From Anaerolineae bacterium (GTDB taxonomy: Bacteria > Chloroflexota > Anaerolineae > Aggregatilineales > Phototrophicaceae), in assembly GCA_025454525.1 (NCBI GenBank), contig JALOOG010000077.1:1-36907 (forward strand): a stretch of 36,907 bases of DNA, given 5' to 3'. Below the pieces are notes generated by a model that worked only from the letters and a program-made list of their open reading frames with translations, ran no database searches and had not been told where the DNA came from. Positions within the stretch are counted from its first letter, which is position 1. The number at the start of each line of letters is the position of its first letter. A program made the position numbers and the translations under genes. This document shows, piece after piece, positions 17,001 to 24,901 of the stretch.

Positions 17001-18770
17001 AGCAGTTTCCACGATAGCCCCACCGGAACTCAATTCCGTGATGAAAATGCTGAAGCACCAAACGCGGTGACGTTCGGTGGTACGGTGAACATCGGTGAGC
17101 CGGGTTGGTTCACGATCAACGACTCATTTAGCGTCTTGGAACTCAATAACGTGATCGATTTGCGCGCTACGAATCGTGAAACCGAAGCCCCTGTTCTCAG
17201 ATGGTGGCATCGGTATCATATCGGCAATGGTACGACGATCGCGGTTCAAATTTCGACAGAAGACACGGTAGAGACTGAAACACAATTCAGAACACGTTGC
17301 CGTTTGGTCTCAGGTGAAACGACCACCGATTGTTATGAACAACGGCGTGGTTGGTCACGCTGGAACACGGTATGGTCTGTCACCACCGCCAGCAATCGTG
17401 AAGCGCGTGCGTATGGTTGGGAACGTGAACAGATCAACCTAAATGACTATGCCCCTGATCCTTCCAGCAACACTCCCGGGCGACGGATTCGCGTGCGCTT
17501 TGTCTACAACACCTTGATTGGTGGATCGAATCAATTTGACGGTTGGTATCTGGATCGCATCAGCGTGCAACACTCACTTCCACCAACAGTCGATCCGGTG
17601 GTATTACGCAACGTAGCCAGTTGGTCAGCGCCGATCGATCGTTTGCTGGGTTGGGTGACTGAAGGCAGTTGGGGTCTTGACCCGAACATCTATATCGGGA
17701 CGGGCGGTTCACCGGTTACGTTCGGTGTGTGGAATGTTCGTTGGTTCGATTGTTCTTGGTTCGATTGTTCGGGAAGAAACAGCGCGGCGCGTTGCGGTGG
17801 ATCTTCGTTTAACATCACCAATGTCGGTAATTTCTTCAATAACGAAAGCAACTGGACTCAGTTTGAATATCAACAAACTGTCACCGGCTTGCGCTACAAC
17901 TTAGGCAACGGTGCGCCTCCTGGAGCGCCCACAGGTGCCTTTAGATTTAGTGGTAGTGATGCGATTGAATTTGGGGCGGTCGCAACCCTAGATACTCCCG
18001 TGATCGATCCTGCAAACGGCTTCCCAGCCGGGAATCGCGCCTTGTTCCTCACTTCCGACGATGGATCGCGGGCATGGTTCTATGAAATTGACGCGGGTGG
18101 GAATCGTGTCGGGGCAAAAAGTAACATCGTCAACCAATGGCAAAATCAAGCCCCGACGTTAGCGGTTGGCCCGATGTTCTTTGACCTAGGCAAACGCTAT
18201 CGGATCGAGGTGCATTACTTTGAAGGCTCAGGCGGTGCGGTCTTGTTGGCAGAAATCGGCGAGGGGCGTTATTCGTTTAGCGACAGCCCACGCTATGGGG
18301 GGGTGAGTGTGCCGGACGCACAACCGCTTTCGTATGATCTGCGTGGGTTAAGTTCACCGACGGTCGTCTATCTGGAATACCTGACGCAATATCGTTTTAG
18401 CTCATCTACCAATGCTGTGTTTGAAGTCAGCACCGACGGTGGCTTTACTTGGCGCACTGATGGACTCGGTAACGATATTGGATCGGTCAATATGGATGGT
18501 GCATCATTTAGCGACGGTACACAACCCAGCATTGGCCCTGGCTCGCCTGGTGCCAACAACAGTTGGAACACTAGACGGCATAACCTGACCGAATACCTCG
18601 GCGCGCAATTGACCTTCCGTTTCCGCTATGATCGGCAAAACGTATCCTGTTTACGGACTCGTGGAGATAGCATCAGTAATAGCACCCGTTGCGAACCGCT
18701 ATCAGGGACACCCTCGAATGGTTTCTACGACGGATGGTGGATCGGATCGGTGGTGATCTACCGTCAATAA
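14001..18770 (+). CDS. Giant Flp-type pilin fused to a multi-module beta-rich ectodomain
   Basis: The 1,589-residue protein begins with a Flp (type IVb) prepilin signal: a short leader ending in G17, then Q18-A-L-V-E22-Y23, which is the G/xxxxEY processing motif, followed by a hydrophobic helix (about 20-45). A Thr/Pro linker (about 90-130) leads to about 1,450 residues of beta-rich sequence. Five closing-strand motifs of the immune-inhibitor-A/MAM-like type occur: RWYVDDVEV, GWWIDQIRL, GIYIDDIAV, GWYLDRISV and GWWIGSVVIY (near 15450, 16100, 16760, 17540 and 18730). I infer a pilus-linked or membrane-anchored adhesin. Normal Flp pilins are only 50-80 residues. No Tad assembly genes are in the window. 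AAGGG precedes the ATG and a strong terminator follows. Confidence 0.82.
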   Translation: MPIQNSDTPFQKSPESGQALVEYALIAVLVALAFGFALAATGPALGNVFSNSIDDLLRQTEIANEDIPGREGFWETVTHAFENPPQERGLPTNTPAPPTTEPTAGPSPTPTNTVATNTPMPSRTPRPTATQVDIIHNAPFYDSIDQPLLWRADPNINLLGRPWEADFYNGTNTTITTNTRVNPARVTGIWTVDFNTAPLYTSPSGTPQNSTNFSASFSRYIELSERRSIAVRVLTTGRIRILARSGTNPPTELLTWSSAGGAERWYYASVVLDPIANPEYHELIVEYIHTTGPVRLLALVHAAGANPDDTYIDGGGNASTAQAFGCNWGRNDYINGNNANTETMMWDEFFDDTSEDNRLPTSSRCYLELRGGVQIPTTAVTPQLVFWSVWDLKTGAEAWLEVSQYVRVSGGGTIPIPDRGAMSLLWRRVNVGITANSRNYNWTRHVVDLRSVTLSNGAAIDFNQPVTFRLVIENRGASNSVNRWYVDDVEVRDAGAARVFTMNEPIFTMDRDEDLLSFIRTGGRSNNGLISGWHLVSNNKFGAGGRSLHESVGPSDPTDSVAEVGRYTEYKRHTQAPTSSDNRDVRVHYVEFNGFVDLTQANTADVLGNTGPIALSFYHAYDLGRNTGLAVQYTTDAYSVAVPTWTDLPEGRLRAVDASNTITNITMQEHVIPLATLPASGINRIRIRFAMFVRTDADRRDGWWIDQIRLGREESPQWIDYPYYDNAQRFVTGPWRYRGNWAQTNETGRPNFDEPTDAGYRRQSYSSSPRGNYTPNQKTDMLLRFPLDVFNDTSTKTVFEKTTNPTQNTGGDMRAAANPILSFYHTRDLASGDDFYVEWKRVSEPDTDTNWRRLWIYKSGMSTDPTVTNAETRRQLGWERVQIPLAPMIATLVAANDATLTDDDVVFRFVLHGKSINSGSGIYIDDIAVENGPNFAADPVDFQLWVGSRTNPIGGGALPTGNGAALFDDPDASSTNRSWDRSWFNGGHWMAVDYEARSGTSSFHDSPTGTQFRDENAEAPNAVTFGGTVNIGEPGWFTINDSFSVLELNNVIDLRATNRETEAPVLRWWHRYHIGNGTTIAVQISTEDTVETETQFRTRCRLVSGETTTDCYEQRRGWSRWNTVWSVTTASNREARAYGWEREQINLNDYAPDPSSNTPGRRIRVRFVYNTLIGGSNQFDGWYLDRISVQHSLPPTVDPVVLRNVASWSAPIDRLLGWVTEGSWGLDPNIYIGTGGSPVTFGVWNVRWFDCSWFDCSGRNSAARCGGSSFNITNVGNFFNNESNWTQFEYQQTVTGLRYNLGNGAPPGAPTGAFRFSGSDAIEFGAVATLDTPVIDPANGFPAGNRALFLTSDDGSRAWFYEIDAGGNRVGAKSNIVNQWQNQAPTLAVGPMFFDLGKRYRIEVHYFEGSGGAVLLAEIGEGRYSFSDSPRYGGVSVPDAQPLSYDLRGLSSPTVVYLEYLTQYRFSSSTNAVFEVSTDGGFTWRTDGLGNDIGSVNMDGASFSDGTQPSIGPGSPGANNSWNTRRHNLTEYLGAQLTFRFRYDRQNVSCLRTRGDSISNSTRCEPLSGTPSNGFYDGWWIGSVVIYRQ
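17742..17771 (+). repeat. Perfect-class 15-bp tandem duplication inside the pilin gene
   Basis: Two adjacent 15-base units (TGGTTCGATTGTTCT then TGGTTCGATTGTTCG) differ only in the last base and encode WFDCSWFDCS. It adds five residues with one extra Cys and looks like a recent slippage event. Confidence 0.75.
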
Positions 18771-18797
18771 CGGTGGATGGAAACAAATAGTTAGATC

Positions 18798-18838
18798 AAC
18801 AGGCAGACTCGTACCAGAGTCTGCCTGTTTTATTTTTT
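18798..18838 (+). terminator. Strong Rho-independent terminator after the giant pilin gene
   Basis: A 13-bp perfect stem (AACAGGCAGACTC at 18798-18810, GAGTCTGCCTGTT at 18817-18829) with a 6-base loop is followed by TTATTTTTT. It starts 28 bases after the pilin stop codon. Confidence 0.95.
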
Positions 18839-18907
18839 CCTCATCGTATTTAACGTTCCGTAATGGTAAACTAGCAGGAGTATAAACTCATCAGGTGAGC
18901 AGAACTC

Positions 18908-19507
18908 ATGACCATGCAAGGTTTAATCTTTATCCTCGTTGGGCCGGGCGGTGCGGGCAAAAACTCGTTGATGAAAACGGTCTTGCCGCGCTTTGATCAC
19001 TTGCGTCAGATCCCAACCGCAACCACTCGTCCCCCGCGCCCCGGTGAAGAAGAGGGACGAGAACACCTCTTTGTCAGCACAGAAGGTTTTCATGACTTGA
19101 TCACACAAGGCGCATTGATCGAACATGAGGAAGTGCATCCGGGCAAATTCTACGGCGTGCCGCGAATGGTGGTAGAGGCCGCGATCGCCGAAGATCGCGA
19201 TCTAATCGCCGATGTCGAATTGGCCGGTGCAGCCAAAATCCGTACCGCTTATCCTAAAAACACCGTATTAATCTTCATTGCCCCGCCGTCCTTAGACGTG
19301 CTAGAATCGCGGATGCGTGAGCGTGGCGAGAATGATCACGGCATTGCAGAGCGCGTCGCACGGGCCGAACGCGATATGACCTTTCAGGCCGAATGTGATT
19401 ATGTGATCGTCAACACCGAGTTTGAACAGGCCAGCGAACAACTCTATCAGATCATCGCCACGGAGCGGAGTCGCCGCCATGAGCGCGCTTTAATCAACAT
19501 GGGATAA
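18908..19507 (+). CDS. gmk: Guanylate kinase
   Basis: This 199-residue protein matches guanylate kinase along its length; the enzyme makes GDP from GMP and ATP in the cytoplasm. Visible features are the P-loop GPGGAGKNS (12-20), the GMP-binding TTRPPRPGE, FYGVP, the DVELAGA strand-helix, IFIAPPS before the lid region, and YVIVNTEFEQA near the end. The P-loop has Asn19 where many kinases have Ser or Thr; some true guanylate kinases have Gly there with the hydroxyl residue next, as Ser20 is here, so activity is likely. It is shorter at the N-terminus than some and starts at ATG 18908 (or 18914). It is 23 bases upstream of the NACHT gene. Whether it is the only gmk in the genome, or a paralogue, cannot be seen. 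Confidence 0.85.
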   Translation: MTMQGLIFILVGPGGAGKNSLMKTVLPRFDHLRQIPTATTRPPRPGEEEGREHLFVSTEGFHDLITQGALIEHEEVHPGKFYGVPRMVVEAAIAEDRDLIADVELAGAAKIRTAYPKNTVLIFIAPPSLDVLESRMRERGENDHGIAERVARAERDMTFQAECDYVIVNTEFEQASEQLYQIIATERSRRHERALINMG

Positions 19508-19530
19508 GATCATCATCACACGGGGGACGG

Positions 19531-21807
19531 ATGACCGCCGCATTAACACAGTATTTAGAGGCTCAGATCGGGAAATTTAAGGAGGAACAAACCGCCTTTA
19601 TCCCGCTCACCTTGCAACACACGATCACCCACACCTATTTCGACACCCAACGCGATCAAACGTGTGGGATCGAGGACATTGACTATCCTCAATATGTGTT
19701 GATCGGCGATCCGGGCGCGGGTAAATCGACCACCTTGCGCGATCATTTCATCCGTCAAGCGAAAACTTGGCTTCGCGAGGGTAACAAGGCCCCGATCCCC
19801 TTTTGGATCAATCTGGGTTACAGCGAAAACCCGATCGATGCTGAGAAGTTGATCGATTACTGGTGGGCGATGATGGGTTTGGCGGCCGATGCGTGGTGGG
19901 TGCATTTGCGAAACCATCAATTGATCCTCTACCTTGACGGACTCAATGAGATGCCCGAAAACGACCGCGGTTCACGTCATCAGCGCGCCGAGTCGCTGAA
20001 AGCCTTTTTATACCGACAAGGCCAAGACTGGGGTTTGCGTGCATTGATCACCTGTCGCATCCGTGATTATGAGGATGACGAAAAGCTCCGCCTCGGAGAT
20101 CAGCTCCCCGTGGTGAGCGTCTTGCCATTGGATGTCACCCAACGCGATCAGATCATCCAAGGCATGTTAGGCACGTTACCGTCGGAACTGCTCACCACAA
20201 TTGAACGCCATGAACCCCTCCAAAAGATCAGCCTGAACCCGTTGAATTTGTCGATGTTAGTGACGGTCTATCAGGAAAATCCCCAAGCGATCGAGTCGAT
20301 CGATTTACGCAACCTGTACGGGCGTTATTTGCGTTCACGTCATCGGGATTTTGCGCGTCAAAACAAACTCTCATTGCGTTTATCCCCGCGTTTGAGTCCC
20401 GAACAGATCGAAAAGCGGATCGATCGCCATTGGCAACAGACCGAACGCGGCTTGCGTTATCTCGCTTTCCGCATGTTAAGCGAAGGACAAGGCACAACCG
20501 CCGATCGGGATTGGATCTATGGTTTCATCCCTTTAAAAGCAAAACAAGAAATAATGAGATTACTATCACCAATTTTTTGGTACAAGGAAAAAATATCCCC
20601 ATCTGATATTTTAGGCATAGTTTCAGAGATTTTTCTCTTTTTGCTTCGTCCGCTACGTTACCGTTACGCTTTAAAGGACGGTTTTAATCTTGGCGCAGTT
20701 ATTCAAGATCAAAATACCATTCATTTTTATCATCAATCAATTCAAGGCTACCTTGCCTCTCCCTTGCTATCAGAGGCATTAAGTGACGAACGAACTTTAA
20801 ACGATCGGGTTCAACTTATCCGTCAGTTAGGAGATCTAGAGGAAGCTGGTTCCGAAGCTATTCCTGCTCTAATGAGTTTACTTAATCATCAGGATAAAGA
20901 AATTTATCTCGCAGTGATGAATGCGTTAAGGCAAATTGGTCAACCCAGCATACCCATATTGATTCAAACATTAAATAATACCGATAGAACTATGTGTGGT
21001 CGTGCAGCAGTTATTTTAGGAAGAATCGGGGATGAAACATCGGTGCAATCCTTAATCACTTTAATAGAACATCGTGACGGGGGTGTAGTAGCCTGTGCGA
21101 TCGATGCCTTGGGCAATCTTGCACATAAAAGTGCTGTTTCACCCTTAGCAACCAAATTACTTGATCATAGAAGCTATCTACGGAGTCGAGCTGCTATTAC
21201 ATTAGGTAAAATCGGTGATGTAAGGGCCGTCCAACCCTTAATCGTGGCGTTAAACGACTCAAGTTACCATGTACGTAGACACGCAGCAATATCATTGGGT
21301 ACATTAGGAGATATAGCTGCTGTTCAATCATTACTGACTTCTCTAAGTGATCCTAATGAAGATGTACAAGCTTGTGTTGTTGCTGCGTTAGGTAAGCTTG
21401 GTCATCCAAGCGCAATTCAACCGCTTATTGGCTTGTTCAATAACGGCCATCAAGCAGTCATTCGTAATACGGTTACTGCTTTGGGACAAATAGGTGAAAC
21501 TGCTATAGCACCATTAATCAAAGCTTTAAGCGCACCAGAAGCCTCTCTTCGCTATTGTTACAAGATAAGACAGGCCTTAGCCGCCATCGGTGAACCTGCC
21601 TTACATCCCCTGATTGCGTGTTTAGATGATACCAGCATCAATGCTCGATATATCGCAGCACAACTTCTAACAAAAATAGGCACAATTGACGCATTAAATG
21701 CCGTTAAAAATTATAATGAGCGTTACCCGAATGATTTTGATGAAATACTGATGAAAGACATGGCAGAAAGCCTTGCTCAAACGATACTATCAATCCGCGT
21801 AAGATAA
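19531..21807 (+). CDS. NACHT-family STAND NTPase with C-terminal HEAT repeats
   Basis: This 758-residue protein has a NACHT NTPase module near its N-terminus: Walker A GDPGAGKST (59-67), Walker B LILYLDGLNE (131-140) and a sensor-like ITCRIRDY (173-180). A helical region follows to about residue 420, then about nine HEAT/PBS-lyase repeats (about 430-735) with the alternating RRHAAISLGTLGD and AVQSLL pattern. STAND NTPases of this kind switch on when their repeat domain binds a trigger; many bacterial NACHT proteins act in phage defence, others in signalling. No separate effector domain is seen before the NTPase. From about 20530 on the gene turns AT-rich and GATC-poor, so the sensor half seems to have been replaced. 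It lies between gmk and ygfZ on the same strand. Confidence 0.85.
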   Translation: MTAALTQYLEAQIGKFKEEQTAFIPLTLQHTITHTYFDTQRDQTCGIEDIDYPQYVLIGDPGAGKSTTLRDHFIRQAKTWLREGNKAPIPFWINLGYSENPIDAEKLIDYWWAMMGLAADAWWVHLRNHQLILYLDGLNEMPENDRGSRHQRAESLKAFLYRQGQDWGLRALITCRIRDYEDDEKLRLGDQLPVVSVLPLDVTQRDQIIQGMLGTLPSELLTTIERHEPLQKISLNPLNLSMLVTVYQENPQAIESIDLRNLYGRYLRSRHRDFARQNKLSLRLSPRLSPEQIEKRIDRHWQQTERGLRYLAFRMLSEGQGTTADRDWIYGFIPLKAKQEIMRLLSPIFWYKEKISPSDILGIVSEIFLFLLRPLRYRYALKDGFNLGAVIQDQNTIHFYHQSIQGYLASPLLSEALSDERTLNDRVQLIRQLGDLEEAGSEAIPALMSLLNHQDKEIYLAVMNALRQIGQPSIPILIQTLNNTDRTMCGRAAVILGRIGDETSVQSLITLIEHRDGGVVACAIDALGNLAHKSAVSPLATKLLDHRSYLRSRAAITLGKIGDVRAVQPLIVALNDSSYHVRRHAAISLGTLGDIAAVQSLLTSLSDPNEDVQACVVAALGKLGHPSAIQPLIGLFNNGHQAVIRNTVTALGQIGETAIAPLIKALSAPEASLRYCYKIRQALAAIGEPALHPLIACLDDTSINARYIAAQLLTKIGTIDALNAVKNYNERYPNDFDEILMKDMAESLAQTILSIRVR

Positions 21808-21840
21808 AAAAACAATTTAAAGAAAAACAGAGGAGACCCC

Positions 21841-22908
21841 ATGCACTTACGCGATTATCATACCCGTCATGGCGCACAAGTTGCGCCCGACGGCATCCCT
21901 TTACAATATCACGCGCCGGAAGTCGAATACCGCGCCGCGTTGAGCCAAGCGATCCTCTTAGATCGATCGCATGAAGGGCGGATCGCGCTCACTGGAGCGG
22001 ATCGCGCCGCGTTGATTCAGCGTATGTCCACCCATGAGATCGAACAGTTGGCGATCGGCGTAGGGACTCCGACACTGTTTTTGACTCCGAATGGACGGAT
22101 CATCGATCGCGTGTTGGTGTATCGCGATACACCGGACTCGCTGTTGATGATCACCGGGCCGGGGCGCGGTGGCGCGGTCGCTGATTACTTGCGTCGCAAC
22201 ATCTTCTTTCGCGATCAAGTGACGCTCACCGATCAAAGCGCATCAACCGCTCAATTTAGCCTACATGGCCCCACATCCGACGCGATCCTAGAGTCGATCG
22301 CGCCGGGGATCAGCGCCCTCGCGCCGCTACACGGTCAATCGATCGCGATCACGGGCGGATCGGTGTGGGTAGCGCGGCGTAAGTCGTATTCGGGGCCGCA
22401 TTGGTTGATCGTTACCCCGTCCAATCAAGCGGAGACGGTATGGGGCGCGATCATGACGGCCGGGGCATCGCATGGATTGCTTGCGGCCGGATCGCTCACC
22501 TTTAACACCTTGCGAATCTGTGCCGGACGACCGGGAGTTGGGCGCGAATTGACCGCTGATCACATCCCGCTAGAGTTGGGCTTATGGGATGAAGTCAGCT
22601 TTCAGAAAGGCTGTTACACCGGCCAAGAGATCATCGCCCGCATGGAGAGTCGCAATAAATTAGCGAAAACCTTGGTCACCTTGCAACCAGAGTCACCGAT
22701 CACGCCCCCCGCCGATATTTTCGCACAAGGCAAGCGCATCGGCACGCTGACCAGCAGCGTCACTGCACCGGACGGGGTGAACTATGCACTAGGCTTAGTC
22801 AAGGTGAGCCATGCGGTGATCGGCCAAAGTGTCATGATCGGCACGATCCCGACGACGATCACCGGACTCCCCGGTGTGCAACCGCCCAACCTCGCGCAAG
22901 AGGACTAA
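21841..22908 (+). CDS. ygfZ: YgfZ/GcvT-like folate-binding protein
   Basis: The 355-residue protein has the GcvT-like aminomethyltransferase fold and the YgfZ signature KGCYTGQE (256-263) with its conserved Cys, followed by the RMESRNKL segment. Members of this family bind tetrahydrofolate and help build or repair iron-sulfur clusters, in the cytoplasm. The strong GAGGAGA ribosome binding site 5 bases before ATG 21841 fixes the start. It lies 33 bases after the NACHT gene and its last four bases overlap the end of the convergent moaA, itself an iron-sulfur enzyme. It is the gene with the most obvious GATC excess. The gene name is by family signature, and annotation as a glycine cleavage T-protein paralogue would be an alternative. 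Confidence 0.88.
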   Translation: MHLRDYHTRHGAQVAPDGIPLQYHAPEVEYRAALSQAILLDRSHEGRIALTGADRAALIQRMSTHEIEQLAIGVGTPTLFLTPNGRIIDRVLVYRDTPDSLLMITGPGRGGAVADYLRRNIFFRDQVTLTDQSASTAQFSLHGPTSDAILESIAPGISALAPLHGQSIAITGGSVWVARRKSYSGPHWLIVTPSNQAETVWGAIMTAGASHGLLAAGSLTFNTLRICAGRPGVGRELTADHIPLELGLWDEVSFQKGCYTGQEIIARMESRNKLAKTLVTLQPESPITPPADIFAQGKRIGTLTSSVTAPDGVNYALGLVKVSHAVIGQSVMIGTIPTTITGLPGVQPPNLAQED

Positions 22909-23912
22909 CCGCCGATGTGATACATTTCGACTTTATGACGCGCTTCACGCAAGGAGGCGCGTTCTTCGGAATACCGATCCGTCCGTTTGCGCCATAACCC
23001 GCGGATAAACGTGGCCAATTCGTCATCCGATGCGCCGGCGCGCAACGGCTCACGCAGATCCGCGCCTTGTGTGCCGAATAGACAGGTGAACAATTGACCT
23101 TCCGGTGATAAACGCATCCGGGTGCATGATCCGCAAAAGGGCTTGGTGACTGATGTGATCAAGCCGATCTCACCCGCACCATCCCGAAAGCGATAACGTT
23201 TGGCCACTTCCCCTTGATAATTTTCTTCAATCAATTCTAACGGCAATTCAGTATCGATCCGCGAGACGATCTCATCAGCGGACACCACCTGATCCCATTG
23301 CCATCCGTTCAGATTGCCCACGTCCATGTATTCGATGAATCGCACGATGTATCCATGATCATGGCAATAGCGCGCTAGATCGACCACCGTGTGATCATTA
23401 ACTCCGCGTTGCACCACGGCATTGATCTTGATCGGCGTGAGTCCGGCGCGTTCTGCTGCGGCGATCCCCTGTAACACCCGCTTGACTCCGGCACGCCCCC
23501 CGTTCATCTGACGAAAGATCGCATCATCAAGGGTATCAAGGCTCACGGTGACACGCTGTAAACCCGCGTCTTTCAGCGCTTGCGCCTTTTGTGGCAATAA
23601 ATAGCCGTTGGTGGTGAGCGCGATGTCCTCTACGCCGTCAATCGCGGTGAGCATCTCGATCAACACCTCTAATTGTTCGCGGACTAACGGTTCACCTCCG
23701 GTCAAGCGCAATTTGACCACGCCTAAGGCCACCATCACCCGCGCAATCCGGGTGATCTCCTCATAGGTCAAGATCTCATGACGGGGCAAAAATTGATAGC
23801 CTTCGCCGAACACTTCGGCCGGCATACAGTAAGTGCAACGGAAGTTACAGCGATCGGTGACAGAGATCCGGAGATCGCGCAAAGGACGGTTAAATTTATC
23901 GGTGAGTGTCAT
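22905..23912 (-). CDS. moaA: GTP 3',8-cyclase (molybdenum cofactor synthesis)
   Basis: This 335-residue radical SAM enzyme turns GTP into 3',8-cyclo-7,8-dihydro-GTP, the first step of molybdopterin synthesis. The N-terminal cluster Cys are C22, C26 and C29 in CNFRCTYC; LRLTGGEP is the SAM-binding GGE motif; the C-terminal second cluster Cys lie in FCGSCTRM and FTCLFG; and the chain ends in the Gly-Gly tail (HIGG) needed for catalysis in this family. Length is as usual for MoaA. The start is ATG 23912, with no strong ribosome binding site. No other moa or mog gene is in the window. It converges with ygfZ, overlapping by four bases. Confidence 0.95.
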   Translation of the reverse strand: MTLTDKFNRPLRDLRISVTDRCNFRCTYCMPAEVFGEGYQFLPRHEILTYEEITRIARVMVALGVVKLRLTGGEPLVREQLEVLIEMLTAIDGVEDIALTTNGYLLPQKAQALKDAGLQRVTVSLDTLDDAIFRQMNGGRAGVKRVLQGIAAAERAGLTPIKINAVVQRGVNDHTVVDLARYCHDHGYIVRFIEYMDVGNLNGWQWDQVVSADEIVSRIDTELPLELIEENYQGEVAKRYRFRDGAGEIGLITSVTKPFCGSCTRMRLSPEGQLFTCLFGTQGADLREPLRAGASDDELATFIRGLWRKRTDRYSEERASLREARHKVEMYHIGG

Positions 23913-23994
23913 GATCAGATGAATTTCGCTTATCTTGATTTTCTTTATTGTAGATCGGATCGCGCCGCAAAACCTTACATTTTGGTGAGTTCCG

Positions 23995-24897
23995 TTAACA
24001 ACCCGGCCGCCATGCCGGACTCAATTCCATCCATGGAGTACGAGTGATCGGGCGGCGCGTCCCGTTCGCTAACGACGCGGTGATGATCTCCGAGTCGCTA
24101 TTGCCAATCGACACAAACGCGATCCGCGTCCCATCGCTTGACCAGGCGGGCGAAGAGTCAAAGATCGTGTTTTGACTCACATCGCGATAGGTATGGGTTT
24201 GCAGATCATACACATAGATATCTAGATCGGTGATCGCCCGCGTTTCCATGCCTTCAAAGGCCAAAAAGCGCCCATCCGGTGACCATGCCAATTGATAGAC
24301 ATTGTTAAAGCTGTCGGTGATCATCCGCGTGCGTCCGGTCTCTAAATCATAGCGGTTGATCCGGTACTCGGTCAGATTGTTACCGATCGTGGTGAAACTG
24401 GACACATACGCGATCGCATTCCCTAACGGCGACCATGCCGCGCCGTTTTCGATCTCCAGTGTGGCCGCGATCGGTTGGATTGATCCGCTGATCAGATCGT
24501 GGATCATCACATCATTTTCGACACTATACACGATCGTGCGGTGATCCGGTGACGCGCTTAACATAAACGGATCGATCCCGCCTTGTGTGATCAGTTGCGC
24601 TTCTCCGCCACGAATAGGCTGTAAATACACATTAAACAGCCCTTCTTCCGACCGATCCGATACCCAAGCGATCCGATCCTTACCCAACCATAGCGGGGTG
24701 AGGTCTTTTGCAGGATGTTGCGTGACGTTAATCCAATGTCCGCGCTCCCAAAGATAGAGATCAAAATTGTCCCGTTGTTCGGATGCAAAGGCCACAGTCT
24801 CACACGGCACAAAACGCCCCAGCGTGATCATCAGACTCATGATCACGCTGAATAATGGCACACTCAACACAGAGAAGATCAGCGTCCCGCGCAACAT
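23995..24897 (-). CDS. Membrane-anchored TolB-like beta-propeller protein
   Basis: With the start at ATG 24897 (MLRGTLIFSVL, about 300 residues) it begins four bases after the stop of the ABC transporter gene; ATGs at 24924 and 24945 overlapping that gene are alternatives. One hydrophobic segment (about residues 4-26) anchors it, and the rest is a TolB/PD40-type propeller with blade motifs such as LTPLWLGKDRIAWVSD, NGAAWSPLGNAIAYVS, YQLAWSPDGRFLAFE and SSPAWSSDGTRIAFVS. It should be extracytoplasmic and bind a partner, perhaps connected to the exporter it is coupled to. No enzymatic residues are seen. Confidence 0.78.
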   Translation of the reverse strand: MLRGTLIFSVLSVPLFSVIMSLMITLGRFVPCETVAFASEQRDNFDLYLWERGHWINVTQHPAKDLTPLWLGKDRIAWVSDRSEEGLFNVYLQPIRGGEAQLITQGGIDPFMLSASPDHRTIVYSVENDVMIHDLISGSIQPIAATLEIENGAAWSPLGNAIAYVSSFTTIGNNLTEYRINRYDLETGRTRMITDSFNNVYQLAWSPDGRFLAFEGMETRAITDLDIYVYDLQTHTYRDVSQNTIFDSSPAWSSDGTRIAFVSIGNSDSEIITASLANGTRRPITRTPWMELSPAWRPGC

Positions 24898-24901
24898 CGG
24901 T

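Noticed and set aside
18941-18970. Inactive P-loop in guanylate kinase because of Asn19
   Set aside because: Some active guanylate kinases have Gly at this position followed by Thr; Ser20 may fill the role, so inactivity cannot be claimed.
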